This document shows, in pieces, positions 34,164-46,846 of a stretch of DNA of 59,578 bases; within the stretch, counting starts at the first letter, position 1, and each line of letters starts with the position of its first letter. The position numbers and the translations under genes were made by a program. The notes beneath the pieces are model-generated. The model ran no database searches, had not been told where the DNA came from, and saw only the letters and a program-made list of their open reading frames with translations. The DNA lies in the NCBI RefSeq assembly GCF_000425205.1, contig NZ_AULI01000017.1:1-59578 (forward strand). Reading direction: 5' to 3'. This stretch comes from Pontibacillus halophilus JSM 076056 = DSM 19796. Its GTDB lineage: Bacteria > Bacillota > Bacilli > Bacillales > BH030062.

Positions 34164-34793
34164 ATGACGAAAGGAATCTTAGGTCGTAAGCTAGGTATGA
34201 CTCAGCTTTTCGATGAAACAGGCGAACTTGTACCTGTTACTGTTGTTCAAGCAGAACCTAACGTAGTACTTCAGAAGAAAACTGAAGAAAACGATGGTTA
34301 CAACGCGATTCAAGTTGGTTTCGCCGACAAGAAATCTCAACGCACGAACAAAGCTGCTAAAGGTCATGCTGATAAAGCTGAAACTACTGCTAAGCGCTTC
34401 ATTCGTGAATTCCGTGATGCGAACCTTGACAGCTATGAAGTTGGTCAAGAGCTAACAGTTAATGTATTCTCCGCTGGAGAAAAAATCGATGTACGTGGTA
34501 CTTCTAAAGGTAAAGGGTTCCAAGGTTCAATTAAGCGTCACAACCAACAACGTGGCCCATCTACTCACGGTTCTCGTTACCACCGTCGTCCAGGTACAAT
34601 GGGTGACATTAACTCCATGCACGTATTCAAAGGTAAAAAACTACCTGGTCGCATGGGCGGTAAAACAGTATCTGTACAAAACCTAGAAGTAGTTAAAGTT
34701 GACGAAGAAAACAACCTACTACTAGTTAAAGGTAATATCCCTGGTGCGAAGAAATCATTCGTAGAAATCACAGGTGCAATTAAGGCTAACTAA
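34164..34793 (+). CDS. rplC: Ribosomal protein L3
   Basis: This 209-residue 50S assembly-initiator protein has an extension that reaches the peptidyl-transferase centre. Visible are the start [18 protein letters not shown], the conserved [23 protein letters not shown] and [14 protein letters not shown] segments. It lies 30 bases after rpsJ with an aataggaggtgtga site. Confidence 0.97.
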   Translation: MTKGILGRKLGMTQLFDETGELVPVTVVQAEPNVVLQKKTEENDGYNAIQVGFADKKSQRTNKAAKGHADKAETTAKRFIREFRDANLDSYEVGQELTVNVFSAGEKIDVRGTSKGKGFQGSIKRHNQQRGPSTHGSRYHRRPGTMGDINSMHVFKGKKLPGRMGGKTVSVQNLEVVKVDEENNLLLVKGNIPGAKKSFVEITGAIKAN

Positions 34794-34819
34794 ACTTAAA
34801 TACGAAGGGAGGATATGTC

Positions 34820-35440
34820 ATGCCTAAAGTAGCACTTTATAACCAAGGCGGTTCTCAAGTAGGCGATGTAGAGCTTAACGAAGCCGTATTTGGTATTGAA
34901 CCAAACGAACATGTACTTCATGAAGCAGTTGTTATGCAACGTGCGAACTTACGTCAAGGAACTCACAAAGTGAAAGGCCGTTCTGAAGTTGCTGGTGGTG
35001 GTCGTAAACCATGGCGCCAAAAAGGAACCGGACGCGCTCGTCAAGGTTCCATTCGTTCTCCACAATGGGTTGGTGGTGGTACTGTATTCGGTCCAACACC
35101 TCGTAGCTACAGCTACAAACTTCCTAAGAAAGTTCGTCGTCTAGCTCTTCAATCTGCATTCTCTCAAAAGGTTGTAGAAGAGAGCGTAATCGTTCTTGAA
35201 GATCTAACAATCGAAACTCCAAAAACGAAGGAAGTTGCAAACATCCTTAAAGGATTGAACGCTGAGAAAGCGATTTTCGTAACAGCTAATGCTAACGAAA
35301 CTCTTGAACTTTCAGCTAACAACATCCCTAACGTTTCTGTTAAAACTGTAGAGCAAGTAAACGTACTAGACTTGCTTATGCATGACAAGCTGATCTTAAC
35401 GAAAGAGGCAGCTGAAAAAGCAGGGGAGGTGCTTGCATAA
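34820..35440 (+). CDS. rplD: Ribosomal protein L4
   Basis: This 206-residue protein has a globular domain on the 50S surface and a loop reaching into the exit tunnel ([23 protein letters not shown] near 55-77). In E. coli L4 represses the S10 operon through its leader; whether that holds for this leader is unknown, and Bacillus is thought to differ. The stop overlaps the rplW start by one base. Confidence 0.97.
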   Translation: MPKVALYNQGGSQVGDVELNEAVFGIEPNEHVLHEAVVMQRANLRQGTHKVKGRSEVAGGGRKPWRQKGTGRARQGSIRSPQWVGGGTVFGPTPRSYSYKLPKKVRRLALQSAFSQKVVEESVIVLEDLTIETPKTKEVANILKGLNAEKAIFVTANANETLELSANNIPNVSVKTVEQVNVLDLLMHDKLILTKEAAEKAGEVLA

Positions 35441-35733
35441 TGAAAGACGTACGTGATATTATTAAGCGCCCCGTAATTACAGAACAATCTGCTGAACTTA
35501 TGGCAGAGAAAAAATACACGTTCGAGGTAAGCAACAAATCGAACAAAACAGAAATCAAAGAAGCGATCGAAGCAATCTTTGACGTATCTGTTGAAAGTGT
35601 TAACACACTAAACCAAAAAGGTAAGTTCAAGCGCATGGGCCGTTACGGTGGATACCGTTCTGACCGCAAAAAAGCGATTGTTAAACTTACTGCAGACAGC
35701 CAAGACCTTGATTTCTTCGAGGGTGCTGAATAA
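35440..35733 (+). CDS. rplW: Ribosomal protein L23
   Basis: This 97-residue protein sits at the peptide-tunnel exit and docks trigger factor and SRP. It has [16 protein letters not shown] at the start, the loop around [22 protein letters not shown] and an acidic C-terminus. Its ATG overlaps the rplD stop, which suggests coupled translation. Confidence 0.97.
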   Translation: MKDVRDIIKRPVITEQSAELMAEKKYTFEVSNKSNKTEIKEAIEAIFDVSVESVNTLNQKGKFKRMGRYGGYRSDRKKAIVKLTADSQDLDFFEGAE

Positions 35734-35764
35734 ATAAATCTTTCAATGAAGGAGGGAAACCAAG

Positions 35765-36595
35765 ATGGCGATTAAGAAATATAGACCTACTACTAATGGT
35801 CGTCGTTTCATGTCAGTTTCTGATTTCGCAGAAATTACAACTGATCAACCTGAAAAATCCTTGCTATCACCACTTCATAAAAAAGGTGGGCGTAATAACC
35901 AAGGTCGTTTGACAGTTCGTCATCAAGGCGGCGGTCACAAGCGTCAATATCGTGTGATTGATTTCAAACGTGATAAAGATGGAATACCAGGACGCGTTGC
36001 TACGATCGAATACGATCCGAACCGTTCCGCTAACATTGCTTTAATTAACTATGTTGATGGTGAAAAGCGTTATATCCTAGCTCCTAAAGGTCTTAAAGTT
36101 GATACTCAAATCATCTCTGGTCCTGAAGCAGATATTAAAGTAGGTAACGCTCTTCAACTTAAAGATATCCCTGTAGGTACAGTAATTCACAACATCGAAT
36201 TAAAACCTGGCCGCGGTGGACAACTTGCACGTTCTGCTGGTGCACAAGCACAAATCCTAGGACGTGAAGACAAATATACACTTGTACGTCTAGCATCTGG
36301 CGAAGTACGTCTAGTACTAAGCACATGCCGTGCAACTGTAGGCCAAGTAGGAAACCTTGAGCATGAATTGATTAACGTCGGTAAAGCTGGTCGTTCTCGC
36401 TGGTTAGGCAAGCGCCCAACTGTACGTGGTTCTGTAATGAACCCTAACGATCACCCACACGGTGGTGGTGAAGGACGCGCACCTATCGGACGTAAATCTC
36501 CAATGTCTCCATGGGGCAAACCTACACTTGGATTCAAGACACGCAAACGCAACAAGCCGTCTGATAAATATATCGTTCGTCGTCGCAAAAAATAA
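35765..36595 (+). CDS. rplB: Ribosomal protein L2
   Basis: This 276-residue protein bridges the ribosomal subunits and supports the peptidyl-transferase centre. Conserved segments are [30 protein letters not shown], the [12 protein letters not shown] segment and, near the C-terminus, [16 protein letters not shown], which includes the conserved histidine of the L2 signature. It follows rplW by 31 bases with a gaaggaggg site. Confidence 0.97.
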   Translation: MAIKKYRPTTNGRRFMSVSDFAEITTDQPEKSLLSPLHKKGGRNNQGRLTVRHQGGGHKRQYRVIDFKRDKDGIPGRVATIEYDPNRSANIALINYVDGEKRYILAPKGLKVDTQIISGPEADIKVGNALQLKDIPVGTVIHNIELKPGRGGQLARSAGAQAQILGREDKYTLVRLASGEVRLVLSTCRATVGQVGNLEHELINVGKAGRSRWLGKRPTVRGSVMNPNDHPHGGGEGRAPIGRKSPMSPWGKPTLGFKTRKRNKPSDKYIVRRRKK

Positions 36596-36652
36596 CGGGA
36601 TTAGACGTCGGGTGATATCGCCCGCTCGTCAATCACGAGAGGAGGTTTATCT

Positions 36653-36931
36653 ATGGGTCGTAGCCTAAAAAAGGGACCTTTCGTTGATGACCATCTAATG
36701 GTTAAAGTTGAGAAACTGAACGAAAACGGAGGTCACGAGGTTATTAAAACATGGTCTCGCCGTTCTACAATCTTCCCTAACTTTGTGGGACACACAATCG
36801 CTGTATATGATGGACGTAAACACGTACCTGTTTATGTGACTGAAGACATGGTAGGTCACAAACTAGGTGAATTTGCACCTACTCGTACGTTTAAAGGCCA
36901 CAGTGGCGATGATAAGAAAACAAAACGCTAA
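36653..36931 (+). CDS. rpsS: Ribosomal protein S19
   Basis: This 92-residue 30S head protein is near the A-site finger bridge. It starts [16 protein letters not shown] and keeps [29 protein letters not shown] and [16 protein letters not shown]. The gagaggaggtttat site precedes ATG 36653. A short 57-base gap follows rplB. Confidence 0.97.
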   Translation: MGRSLKKGPFVDDHLMVKVEKLNENGGHEVIKTWSRRSTIFPNFVGHTIAVYDGRKHVPVYVTEDMVGHKLGEFAPTRTFKGHSGDDKKTKR

Positions 36932-36951
36932 ATGAGAGGAGGCACTAATTC

Positions 36952-37293
36952 ATGCAAGCAAAAGCAGTTGCGAAATCCGTTCGTATAGCTCCTCGTAAAG
37001 TTCGTTTGGTAATTGATTTAATTCGAGGAAAAAACGTAGGTGAAGCTATCGCTATCCTACAAAACACTCAGCGTGGAGCTTCTCCAGTAGTTGAGAAATT
37101 GCTTAAATCAGCGATCGCTAACGCTGAGCACAACTATGAAATGGACACAGAAAACCTTGTGGTTTCTGAAGTGTTCGCAGACGAAGGTGTTACGTTGAAA
37201 CGTTTCCGTCCACGTGCTATGGGACGTGCAAGTCAAATCAACAAACGCACAAGTCACATTACACTTGTTGTATCAGAAAAGAAGGAGGGATAA
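36952..37293 (+). CDS. rplV: Ribosomal protein L22
   Basis: This 113-residue protein lines the exit tunnel, and its beta hairpin (about residues 80-100, [19 protein letters not shown]) contacts macrolides and the nascent chain. The N-terminal [25 protein letters not shown] is typical. It follows rpsS by 20 bases with a gagaggaggc site. Confidence 0.97.
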   Translation: MQAKAVAKSVRIAPRKVRLVIDLIRGKNVGEAIAILQNTQRGASPVVEKLLKSAIANAEHNYEMDTENLVVSEVFADEGVTLKRFRPRAMGRASQINKRTSHITLVVSEKKEG

Positions 37294-37296
37294 GAA

Positions 37297-37935
37297 GTGG
37301 GTCAAAAAGTAAATCCAGTAGGTCTACGTATTGGCGTCATCCGTGATTGGGAATCCAAGTGGTACGCTGGCAAAGATTACGCAGATCTTCTACATGAAGA
37401 TATTAAGATTCGTGAATTCTTAGAACAACGTCTAACTGACGCTGCTGTTTCTACTATTGAAATCGAACGTGCTGCAAACCGCGTTAACGTTACTATTCAT
37501 ACTGCTAAGCCAGGAATGGTAATCGGTAAAGGTGGTTCTGAAGTTGAAGCGCTACGTAAAGCTCTTAACCAACTAACTAACAAACGCGTTCACATCAACA
37601 TCGTTGAAGTGAAAAAAGCTGACCTTGATGCATACCTAGTTGCAGAGAACATTGCGAAACAACTAGAAAACCGTGTATCATTCCGTCGTGCTCAGAAACA
37701 ATCTATCCAACGTGCAATGCGCGCTGGCGCGAAAGGTATTAAGACACAGGTATCTGGCCGTCTAGGCGGAGCAGACATCGCACGTGCTGAATACTACAAT
37801 GAAGGTACTGTACCACTTCACACACTTCGTGCAGACATCGATTATGGCACTGCAGAAGCTGACACTACTTATGGTAAGCTTGGTGTTAAAGTGTGGATTT
37901 ACCGTGGTGAAGTCCTTCCATCTAAAAAGAACTAA
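37297..37935 (+). CDS. rpsC: Ribosomal protein S3
   Basis: This 212-residue protein lies at the mRNA entry channel of the 30S subunit. It starts [12 protein letters not shown], has a KH domain with [16 protein letters not shown] (about 70-85) and the [20 protein letters not shown] helix containing helicase-associated basic residues. The start is GTG 37297, three bases after the rplV stop, with gaaggaggg overlapping the end of rplV. Confidence 0.97.
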   Translation: MGQKVNPVGLRIGVIRDWESKWYAGKDYADLLHEDIKIREFLEQRLTDAAVSTIEIERAANRVNVTIHTAKPGMVIGKGGSEVEALRKALNQLTNKRVHINIVEVKKADLDAYLVAENIAKQLENRVSFRRAQKQSIQRAMRAGAKGIKTQVSGRLGGADIARAEYYNEGTVPLHTLRADIDYGTAEADTTYGKLGVKVWIYRGEVLPSKKN

Positions 37936-37953
37936 GGAAGGGGGATTCGCATT

Positions 37954-38388
37954 ATGTTAATGCCTAAACGTGTTAAATATCGTAAGCAACACCGTCAAGA
38001 TATCAATGGTAAAGCTAAAGGTGGTACTACAGTCGCTTTTGGTGAGTTCGGCCTACAAGCTGTTGAACCAGCTCGTATCACAAGCCGTCAAATTGAAGCT
38101 GCTCGTATTGCTATGACTCGTTACATGAAACGTACGGGTAAAGTTTGGATCAAAATCTTCCCTGACCATCCTTACACAGCTAAACCATTGGAAGTACGAA
38201 TGGGTTCTGGTAAAGGTGCTCCTGAAGGTTGGGTAGCCAACACTAAATCCGGTAAGATCATGTTTGAAATTGCAGGTGTATCTGAAGAGGTTGCTCGTGA
38301 AGCACTTCGTCTTGCAGCTCACAAACTACCGAACAAAACGAAGTTCGTAAAACGCGAAGATATTGGTGGTGAGATCAATGAAGGCTAA
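37954..38388 (+). CDS. rplP: Ribosomal protein L16
   Basis: This 144-residue 50S protein binds near the A-site tRNA elbow. It starts [14 protein letters not shown] and keeps [25 protein letters not shown] and the [16 protein letters not shown] segment (about 76-91). Its last 11 bases overlap the rpmC start, so the two are probably translationally coupled. Confidence 0.97.
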   Translation: MLMPKRVKYRKQHRQDINGKAKGGTTVAFGEFGLQAVEPARITSRQIEAARIAMTRYMKRTGKVWIKIFPDHPYTAKPLEVRMGSGKGAPEGWVANTKSGKIMFEIAGVSEEVAREALRLAAHKLPNKTKFVKREDIGGEINEG

Positions 38389-38581
38389 TGAAATCAGAGA
38401 ACTAACCACTGCCGAAATTGAACAAAAAGTTAAGTCTCTTAAAGAAGAGTTATTCAACCTACGTTTCCAACTAGCGACTGGTCAACTTGAAAACACTGCA
38501 CGTATCCGTCAGGTTCGTAAATCAATCGCTAAAATGAAAACCGTTGTTCGTGAACGCGAACTAGGTGTTAATAATAGATAA
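38378..38581 (+). CDS. rpmC: Ribosomal protein L29
   Basis: This 67-residue two-helix protein is near the exit tunnel and starts [17 protein letters not shown] with [23 protein letters not shown]. The ATG at 38378 lies inside the end of rplP; the frame is open five codons further up, but this start gives the family N-terminus and has gatattggtggtgag upstream as a plausible ribosome-binding site. Confidence 0.95.
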   Translation: MKANEIRELTTAEIEQKVKSLKEELFNLRFQLATGQLENTARIRQVRKSIAKMKTVVRERELGVNNR

Positions 38582-38601
38582 AAGAGAGGAGGTTAGCCTC
38601 A

Positions 38602-38865
38602 ATGAGTGAACGCAACAACCGTAAGGTTTATACTGGCCGTGTCATCTCTGACAAAATGGATAAAACAATAACTGTTCTTGTTGAAACTTACAAGTTCCAC
38701 CCGTTATACGGTAAACGTGTTAAGTACTCCAAGAAGTTCAAGACTCATGACGAACAAAACCAAGCGAAAACAGGTGACGTAGTTCGCATCATGGAAACTC
38801 GTCCACTTTCAGCTACTAAACGTTTCCGTCTGGTAGAAATCGTTGAAGAAGCAGTTATTATCTAA
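38602..38865 (+). CDS. rpsQ: Ribosomal protein S17
   Basis: This 87-residue OB-fold protein is a primary 16S rRNA binder. It has [19 protein letters not shown] and the [21 protein letters not shown] segment. It follows rpmC by 20 bases with a gagaggaggtt site. Confidence 0.97.
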   Translation: MSERNNRKVYTGRVISDKMDKTITVLVETYKFHPLYGKRVKYSKKFKTHDEQNQAKTGDVVRIMETRPLSATKRFRLVEIVEEAVII

Positions 38866-38909
38866 ATAAAGTTCGCTCGGAACACATTCCGAAGGGAGGT
38901 TACAACGAT

Positions 38910-39278
38910 ATGATCCAACAAGAAAGTCGTTTAAAAGTTGCTGACAACTCTGGCGCTCGTGAGGTTCAAGCTATCAAAGTACTTGGTGGTTCTGGCCGTA
39001 AGACAGCTAATATTGGTGATGTAATTGTTTGTACAGTAAAACAAGCAACACCAGGTGGCGTTGTCAAAAAAGGTGAAGTAGTACGTGCGGTAATCGTACG
39101 TTCTAAGAGCGGTGTTCGTCGTAAAGACGGTTCTTACATCCGTTTCGACGAAAATGCTGCTGTTATCATTAAAGACGATAAAGGTCCACGTGGTACTCGT
39201 ATCTTTGGACCGGTTGCTCGTGAACTACGCGATCAGAAATTCATGAAGATCGTTTCTCTAGCACCAGAAGTACTATAA
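38910..39278 (+). CDS. rplN: Ribosomal protein L14
   Basis: This 122-residue beta-barrel protein forms subunit bridge B8. It starts [19 protein letters not shown] and contains [20 protein letters not shown] and [14 protein letters not shown]. It starts the spc-type gene order rplN-rplX-rplE-rpsN-rpsH. It follows gaagggaggtt. Confidence 0.97.
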   Translation: MIQQESRLKVADNSGAREVQAIKVLGGSGRKTANIGDVIVCTVKQATPGGVVKKGEVVRAVIVRSKSGVRRKDGSYIRFDENAAVIIKDDKGPRGTRIFGPVARELRDQKFMKIVSLAPEVL

Positions 39279-39325
39279 AGTACTACGGAATCGAAACATT
39301 TGCCTTGTAAGGAGGTGCCACAAGC

Positions 39326-39637
39326 ATGCACGTAAAAAAAGGTGATAAAGTCATGGTGATCACTGGTAAGGATAAAGGAAAGCAAGGTACGATTCTTGAA
39401 GCCTTCCCTAAGAAAGAGCGTGTCCTAGTAGAAGGAGTTAATGTTGTTAAAAAACATGCAAAACCTTCTCAGGATAACCCTCAAGGCGGGATCCTTAACC
39501 ACGAAGCACCTATTCATGTTTCTAATGTAATGCCGATCGATCCGAAAACGAACGAACCTACACGCGTTGGCTACGAGGTTCGTGACGGTAAGAAAGTTCG
39601 TATCGCTAAAAAATCCGGTGAACCTTTAGATAAATAA
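39326..39637 (+). CDS. rplX: Ribosomal protein L24
   Basis: This 103-residue protein initiates 50S assembly. It has an N-terminal KOW motif ([20 protein letters not shown], about 4-23), [15 protein letters not shown] and [20 protein letters not shown]. It follows a taaggaggtgcc site 47 bases after rplN. Confidence 0.97.
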   Translation: MHVKKGDKVMVITGKDKGKQGTILEAFPKKERVLVEGVNVVKKHAKPSQDNPQGGILNHEAPIHVSNVMPIDPKTNEPTRVGYEVRDGKKVRIAKKSGEPLDK

Positions 39638-39663
39638 ACTATCTGTGAAAGGAGGGCTACTTG

Positions 39664-40203
39664 ATGAACGAACTGAAGCAAAAGTATACGAATGAAATTG
39701 TTTCTTCTCTAATGAACAAATTCGAATACGAATCAATCATGCAAGTACCAAAACTTGACAAAATCGTCATCAACATGGGTATCGGTGATGCTGTTCAAAA
39801 CGCGAAAGCATTAGACGATGCAGTTGAAGAACTACAACAAATCACTGGTCAAAAACCATTGATTACTAAAGCTAAAAAATCAATCGCAGGTTTCCGCCTA
39901 CGTGAAGGTATGCCAATTGGTGCGAAGGTAACACTACGCGGCGAGCGTATGTACCAGTTCCTTCAGAAACTAATTGCTGTTTCCCTACCACGTGTACGTG
40001 ACTTCCGTGGTATCTCTAACAAAGCCTTCGATGGTCGCGGTAACTACACTCTTGGCGTTAAAGAACAATTGATCTTCCCTGAGATCAACTATGATAACGT
40101 AAATAAAGTACGCGGAATGGACATCGTTCTTGTTACATCTGCAAACACAGATGAAGAAGCTAACGAATTGCTTACTCAAATGGGCATGCCTTTCCAAAAA
40201 TAA
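39664..40203 (+). CDS. rplE: Ribosomal protein L5
   Basis: This 179-residue 5S-rRNA-binding protein of the central protuberance contains [45 protein letters not shown] and [24 protein letters not shown] (39661) and ATG (39664) are adjacent; ATG has the better 8-base spacing from aaaggaggg and gives the family start. Confidence 0.97.
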   Translation: MNELKQKYTNEIVSSLMNKFEYESIMQVPKLDKIVINMGIGDAVQNAKALDDAVEELQQITGQKPLITKAKKSIAGFRLREGMPIGAKVTLRGERMYQFLQKLIAVSLPRVRDFRGISNKAFDGRGNYTLGVKEQLIFPEINYDNVNKVRGMDIVLVTSANTDEEANELLTQMGMPFQK

Positions 40204-40233
40204 GCTCGTTGAGCTTTAAAAGGAGGTAAAAAC

Positions 40234-40419
40234 GTGGCTAAAAAATCAATGATCGCGAAACAACAGAGACCTCAAAAGTACAAAGTACGTGAATACACTC
40301 GTTGTGAACGTTGCGGACGTCCACACTCTGTAATGCGTCACTTCAAACTTTGCCGTATCTGTTTCCGTGAACTTGCATATAAAGGTCAAATTCCTGGTGT
40401 CAAAAAAGCAAGCTGGTAA
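40234..40419 (+). CDS. rpsN: Ribosomal protein S14, zinc-binding type
   Basis: This 61-residue short S14 has two CxxC pairs (CERCGRPH and CRICFREL, about residues 24-43), the zinc-containing form. It ends with the conserved [11 protein letters not shown]. The start is GTG 40234 after aaaaggaggt. The zinc-free long S14 paralogue that some Bacillus make under zinc starvation is not in this window. Confidence 0.97.
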   Translation: MAKKSMIAKQQRPQKYKVREYTRCERCGRPHSVMRHFKLCRICFRELAYKGQIPGVKKASW

Positions 40420-40448
40420 ACCCCAATGAGGGAAGGAGGTAATAGGAA

Positions 40449-40847
40449 ATGGTCATGACAGATCCAATCGCAGATTTGCTAACTCGTATCCGTAACGCAA
40501 ACATGGTACGTCACGAGAAACTAGAAGTACCTGCTTCTAAGCTTAAGAAAGAAGTTGCTGATATTCTTAAACGTGAAGGTTTCGTACGCGATTACGAATT
40601 CATCGAAGACGATAAACAAGGAATCCTACGCATCTTCCTTAAATACGGTGCGAATAACGAGCGTGTTATTACAGGAATCAAACGTATCAGTAAACCTGGT
40701 CTACGTGTTTATGCTAAATCCGATGAAGTTCCACGCGTTCTTAACGGTTTAGGTGTAGCAGTTGTTTCTACTTCTAAAGGTGTTCTAACTGATAAAGAAG
40801 CTCGTCAACAGTCAGTAGGCGGCGAAGTACTCGCTTACATCTGGTAA
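40449..40847 (+). CDS. rpsH: Ribosomal protein S8
   Basis: This 132-residue protein starts [18 protein letters not shown], matching the Bacillus N-terminus, and ends with [27 protein letters not shown]. It binds the central domain of 16S rRNA. It follows ggaaggaggt, 29 bases after rpsN. Confidence 0.97.
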   Translation: MVMTDPIADLLTRIRNANMVRHEKLEVPASKLKKEVADILKREGFVRDYEFIEDDKQGILRIFLKYGANNERVITGIKRISKPGLRVYAKSDEVPRVLNGLGVAVVSTSKGVLTDKEARQQSVGGEVLAYIW

Positions 40848-40878
40848 TTAATACTGAGACAATAGGAGGTGCAAAGGT

Positions 40879-41415
40879 ATGTCACGTGTCGGACTAAAAC
40901 AACTTCAGATTCCTGAAGGCGTTGAAATCAAAGTCGACGGTGATCTAGTGACAGTTAAAGGCCCTAAAGGCGAATTAACTCGCACAATTCACCCAGATAT
41001 GAAAGTAAACATTGAAGAAAACATTCTTACTGTAGAACGTCCTACAGATTCTAAAGCTCACCGCGAGCTACACGGTACTACTCGTAGTAACATCGGCAAT
41101 ATGGTTGAAGGTGTTCACCAAGGATACCAAAAGACTCTTGAAATCGTTGGTGTAGGTTACCGTGCTATGAAACAAGGTGACAAAATCGTCGTAAACGCTG
41201 GTTACTCTCACCCTGTTGAGATCGAGAACCGCGAAGGTATCGAAATTGAAGTACCTTCTCAAACTCAAATCATCGTTAAAGGTATCGATAAAGAGCTTGT
41301 AGGTGCAGTAGCAGCTAACATCCGCTCTATCCGTACTCCTGAACCTTACAAAGGTAAAGGTATTCGTTACCAAGGCGAATTTGTTCGTCGTAAAGAAGGT
41401 AAGTCTGCTAAATAA
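40879..41415 (+). CDS. rplF: Ribosomal protein L6
   Basis: This 178-residue two-domain 50S protein lies near the sarcin-ricin loop. It contains [32 protein letters not shown] and the C-terminal signature [22 protein letters not shown]. It follows aataggaggtgc. Confidence 0.97.
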   Translation: MSRVGLKQLQIPEGVEIKVDGDLVTVKGPKGELTRTIHPDMKVNIEENILTVERPTDSKAHRELHGTTRSNIGNMVEGVHQGYQKTLEIVGVGYRAMKQGDKIVVNAGYSHPVEIENREGIEIEVPSQTQIIVKGIDKELVGAVAANIRSIRTPEPYKGKGIRYQGEFVRRKEGKSAK

Positions 41416-41448
41416 GGTTCTTAACTGAAGAGAAAGGAGTGACTGTAG

Positions 41449-42335
<887 letters not shown>

Positions 42336-42348
42336 GGAGGGAAATCAG

Positions 42349-42534
42349 ATGGCTAAAAAGTTAGAAATTACCCTCACGCGCAGTGTTATTGGCAGACCTG
42401 AAGGTCAACGTCAAACTGTTAAGGCTCTTGGTCTTAGCAAGATTCGCCAAACAGTTGTGCATGAAGATACTCCAGCTATCCGTGGCATGGCAGACAAAGT
42501 GTCTCACCTAGTAACGGTACAAGAAGCAGAATAA
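42349..42534 (+). CDS. rpmD: Ribosomal protein L30
   Basis: This 61-residue 50S protein has [24 protein letters not shown] and ends with the [14 protein letters not shown] helix. It starts 14 bases after rpsE with aaggaggga overlapping the rpsE stop. Confidence 0.97.
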   Translation: MAKKLEITLTRSVIGRPEGQRQTVKALGLSKIRQTVVHEDTPAIRGMADKVSHLVTVQEAE

Positions 42535-42564
42535 TTTTACTTTATGTAAAGAGGAGGTGCTCTC

Positions 42565-43005
42565 ATGAAACTTCACGAACTTAAACCAGCAGAAGGTTCT
42601 CGTAAGACACGTAATCGTGTAGGTCGTGGTATGGCAACAGGTAACGGTAAAACATCTGGTCGTGGCCATAAAGGTCAAAAGGCTCGTTCCGGCGGCGGTA
42701 CTCGTCCAGGATTCGAAGGTGGCCAAATGCCTCTATTCCAACGTCTACCAAAACGTGGCTTCACGAACATTCACGGCAAAGAGTACGCGATCGTTAATCT
42801 TGATACTCTTAACCGTTTTGAAGATGGTACAGAAGTTACACCTGAGCTTTTACTTGAAACAGGCGTAGTTAGTAAACTTAAGTCCGGTATTAAGGTCCTA
42901 GGTAAAGGTAACGTAGAGAAGAAACTTACTGTGAAAGCTCATAAGTTCTCTGCTTCAGCTAAAGAAGCAATTGAAGCAGCGGGCGGTCAAACAGAGGTGA
43001 TCTAA
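42565..43005 (+). CDS. rplO: Ribosomal protein L15
   Basis: This 146-residue protein has the glycine/arginine-rich N-terminal extension ([31 protein letters not shown], about 11-41) that penetrates 23S rRNA, followed by the folded domain. Its stop overlaps the secY start (taATG), a conserved coupling. Confidence 0.97.
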   Translation: MKLHELKPAEGSRKTRNRVGRGMATGNGKTSGRGHKGQKARSGGGTRPGFEGGQMPLFQRLPKRGFTNIHGKEYAIVNLDTLNRFEDGTEVTPELLLETGVVSKLKSGIKVLGKGNVEKKLTVKAHKFSASAKEAIEAAGGQTEVI

Positions 43006-44297
43006 TGTTCCAGACAATCTCCAATTTTATGCGCGTGGGTGATATACGGCGCAAAATCTTTTTCACGCTAATTATGTTAGTCATCTTTCGTCTTGGAACA
43101 TTTATCCCTGTTCCGTTCACAGACAGAGATGCAATTAACTTCATGAACGAGAACAACGTGTTTGGATTCTTGAATACTTTTGGAGGCGGAGCTTTACAGC
43201 AATTCTCCATTTTCGCAATGGGAATCATGCCATATATCACTGCCTCCATCATTATGCAATTGCTTCAAATGGATGTTGTTCCTAAATTCACTGAGTTAAA
43301 GAAACAAGGTGAAGTAGGTCGACGTAAACTAGCTCAATATACACGTTACGGAACGGTTGTTCTTGCGTTTATTCAAGCGATTGGGATGTCAATTGGTTTC
43401 AATGCGATGACTGGCGGTCAGTTAATATCGAACCCAGGTATCGGGAAATATCTTGTCATCGCGCTTGTTTTAACAAGTGGAACAGCTTTTCTCATGTGGC
43501 TTGGAGAGCAAATTACAGCCCACGGCGTAGGAAATGGGATATCCATTCTTATCTTCGCTGGTATTGCTGCGGCAATCCCAAGTGGGGTTAATCAGATTTA
43601 TGTACAGTATCTTCAGGATGCTGGGGATCAACTATTCCTGAACATTGTTATCGTAGCGCTAATTGCACTTGTTGTATTGGCAATCATTGTGGGTGTTATC
43701 TTCATCCAACAAGCACTGCGTAAGATTCCGGTTCAATATGCGAAACGGTTAGTTAACCGTTCACCTGTTGGTGGACACTCTACCCATTTACCTATTAAGG
43801 TAAACGCAGCCGGAGTTATCCCAGTTATCTTTGCCATTTCATTCATCATTGCGCCCCGCACTATTGCTGGATTCTTTGGTGATAATGAAATAGCGAATAC
43901 GATTGAATGGGTATTTAATTACGAGGAACCAGTTGGAATGCTAATCTACGTTGCGTTGATTATCGCATTCACGTACTTCTACACATTTGTTCAAGTTAAT
44001 CCTGAACAAATGGCTGAGAATCTGAAGAAACAAGGTGGATATATTCCTGGTATTCGTCCAGGTAAAAATACCGAAACTTATTTGACACGAGTTATGTACC
44101 GTTTAACATTTGTAGGTTCAATCTTCTTAGCTGTGATTGCTGTATTGCCAATCCTTTTAGGAACATTAGCGAACTTACCTCAAAGTGTACAAATTGGTGG
44201 TACTAGTCTGTTAATCGTAGTAGGGGTAGCCCTTGAAACGATGAAGCAGCTAGAAAGTCAATTAGTGAAACGTCACTATAAAGGCTTTATCAAATAA
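43005..44297 (+). CDS. secY: SecY, protein-conducting channel subunit
   Basis: This 430-residue inner-membrane protein has ten hydrophobic segments. Conserved cytosolic loops include VPKFTELKKQGEVGRRKL (about 88-105) and, in the C-terminal half, PEQMAENLKKQGGYIPGIRPGK, with the fifth loop arginine (YLTRVMYRLTF) involved in SecA interaction. It pairs with SecE encoded at 16941. Its start overlaps rplO. Confidence 0.98.
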   Translation: MFQTISNFMRVGDIRRKIFFTLIMLVIFRLGTFIPVPFTDRDAINFMNENNVFGFLNTFGGGALQQFSIFAMGIMPYITASIIMQLLQMDVVPKFTELKKQGEVGRRKLAQYTRYGTVVLAFIQAIGMSIGFNAMTGGQLISNPGIGKYLVIALVLTSGTAFLMWLGEQITAHGVGNGISILIFAGIAAAIPSGVNQIYVQYLQDAGDQLFLNIVIVALIALVVLAIIVGVIFIQQALRKIPVQYAKRLVNRSPVGGHSTHLPIKVNAAGVIPVIFAISFIIAPRTIAGFFGDNEIANTIEWVFNYEEPVGMLIYVALIIAFTYFYTFVQVNPEQMAENLKKQGGYIPGIRPGKNTETYLTRVMYRLTFVGSIFLAVIAVLPILLGTLANLPQSVQIGGTSLLIVVGVALETMKQLESQLVKRHYKGFIK

Positions 44298-44989
<692 letters not shown>

Positions 44990-44990
<1 letters not shown>

Positions 44991-45736
44991 TGATTATTAC
45001 GAAAACACCACGAGAAATTGAAATTATGCGTCATGCCGGCAAGATTGTCGCTCTGACGCACCAGGAATTGCAAAAGCATATCGTACCTGGTATTACGACC
45101 AATCAACTGGATGAGATAGCAGATAAATTCATCCGCAGTAAGGATGCAATTCCTTCGTTTAAAGGTTATAATGGGTTCCGTGGTAGTATTTGTACTTCAG
45201 TCAATGAAGAGTTAGTTCACGGTATACCTGGTGATCGTAAGCTTGAAGAAGGCGACATTATCTCTATTGATATTGGAGCTAAGTATAAAGGCTATCACGG
45301 AGACTCCGCTTGGACGTATCCGGTAGGGAAGATTGATGAAGAAACGCAGCGTCTACTTGATGTAACTGAACAGTGCTTATTCGAAGGACTAAAGGAAGCT
45401 AAAGCAAACGTGCGTCTTTCAAACATCTCTCATGCGATTCAATCATACGTGGAACCACAAGGGTTCACGATTGTTAGAGAATATGTTGGTCACGGAGTAG
45501 GGCAGGAACTTCACGAAGATCCACAAATCCCACACTTCGGTCCTCCAAATAAAGGTCCAAGATTAAAACCAGGAATGGTTTTAGCAATCGAACCAATGGT
45601 CAATGCTGGAGAGAGATACGTTCAAACTCTTGCAGATGATTGGACGGTTGTTACAGAAGATGGTAAAATGTGTGCGCACTTTGAGCATACTATTGTTATC
45701 ACTGAAGAAGGTTATGAGATTTTAACTAAAGCCTAA
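44990..45736 (+). CDS. map: Methionine aminopeptidase, type I
   Basis: This 248-residue metalloprotease removes the initiator methionine from nascent proteins. The dinuclear metal ligands lie in [17 protein letters not shown] (two Asp), [10 protein letters not shown] (His), AIEPMV (Glu) and FEHTIVIT (Glu). Its start overlaps the adk stop by one base, the classic secY-adk-map arrangement. Confidence 0.97.
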
Positions 45737-45752
45737 GTGAAGGTGATCGTTG

Positions 45753-46067
45753 TTGAGCGAAACTGAGTCGAGTCCACGAATAGGTCAGCTTGTTCGTATC
45801 ATGCAAGGTCGAGAAATTGACCAATATATGATTGTCATTGACATCGTGGACGATCGATTTGTGCTTTTAGCCGATGGTGAGAAGCGTAAATATGATCGAC
45901 CAAAGAAGAAAAATGTCCAACACATTAGATTCTTTGATTATATTTCTCCGGAAGTCCAAAACAGCCTTCTAGAAACTGGTCGCGTTACAAACGGCAAACT
46001 ACGTTTTGCCTTATCAAAATTTATGAATGAAGAAGTGACTGATTTGAAGAAGGGAGATCAACTCTGA
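45753..46067 (+). CDS. KOW-domain RNA-binding protein (YbzG / L14e-like)
   Basis: This 104-residue protein has an N-terminal KOW-like beta domain ([35 protein letters not shown]). It sits between map and infA, where many Bacillaceae carry a small KOW protein annotated as L14e/L6e/L27e-like. The function is unknown to me. Two adjacent TTG codons could start it (45750, 45753); 45753 has better spacing from aaggtgat. The stop overlaps the infA start. Confidence 0.8.
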   Translation: MSETESSPRIGQLVRIMQGREIDQYMIVIDIVDDRFVLLADGEKRKYDRPKKKNVQHIRFFDYISPEVQNSLLETGRVTNGKLRFALSKFMNEEVTDLKKGDQL

Positions 46068-46285
46068 TGGCGAAAGACGATGTAATTGAAGTAGAAGGTA
46101 CAATCGTTGAAACGTTACCGAATGCTATGTTTAAAGTAGAACTAGAAAACGGCCATACCGTTCTAGCTCACGTTTCTGGTAAGATTCGCATGCACTTTAT
46201 TCGCATCCTGCCAGGTGACAAAGTAACGGTTGAACTTTCTCCTTATGATTTAAGTAGAGGACGTATTACCTACCGCTACAAGTAG
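46067..46285 (+). CDS. infA: Translation initiation factor IF-1
   Basis: This 72-residue OB-fold protein occupies the 30S A site during initiation. It starts [30 protein letters not shown] and contains [25 protein letters not shown]. It follows the KOW gene with overlap and an aagaagggag site. Confidence 0.97.
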   Translation: MAKDDVIEVEGTIVETLPNAMFKVELENGHTVLAHVSGKIRMHFIRILPGDKVTVELSPYDLSRGRITYRYK

Positions 46286-46303
46286 CGAAATGCTCCGATC
46301 TAA

Positions 46304-46432
<129 letters not shown>

Positions 46433-46455
46433 TACTGAAGGAGGTGCGATGCTGA

Positions 46456-46821
46456 ATGGCACGTGTTGCAGGTATTGATATTCCACGTGATAAGCGTGTT
46501 GTCATTTCATTAACTTATGTTTATGGCATTGGTCATACAACAGCAGAGCAAATCGTCGAAGAAGCCGGCGTTTCTGCAAACACTCGTGTTCGTGATCTAA
46601 CTGAAGACGAACTAGGAAAAATTCGTAAGGCTGTTGAGAATTACACGGTAGAAGGTGACCTTCGTCGTGAGCAATCTCTTAACATTAAACGTCTAATTGA
46701 AATCGGTTCTTACCGTGGTGTTCGCCACCGTCGTGGTCTTCCACTACGTGGTCAAAAGACGAAAAACAACTCTCGTACACGTAAAGGTCCACGTCGTACG
46801 GTTGCAAATAAACGTAAATAA
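46456..46821 (+). CDS. rpsM: Ribosomal protein S13
   Basis: This 121-residue 30S head protein starts [26 protein letters not shown] and has the conserved [23 protein letters not shown] tail that contacts P-site tRNA. It follows gaaggaggtgc. Confidence 0.97.
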   Translation: MARVAGIDIPRDKRVVISLTYVYGIGHTTAEQIVEEAGVSANTRVRDLTEDELGKIRKAVENYTVEGDLRREQSLNIKRLIEIGSYRGVRHRRGLPLRGQKTKNNSRTRKGPRRTVANKRK

Positions 46822-46846
46822 TAAGTAAAGGAGGTAAGTTGCTACT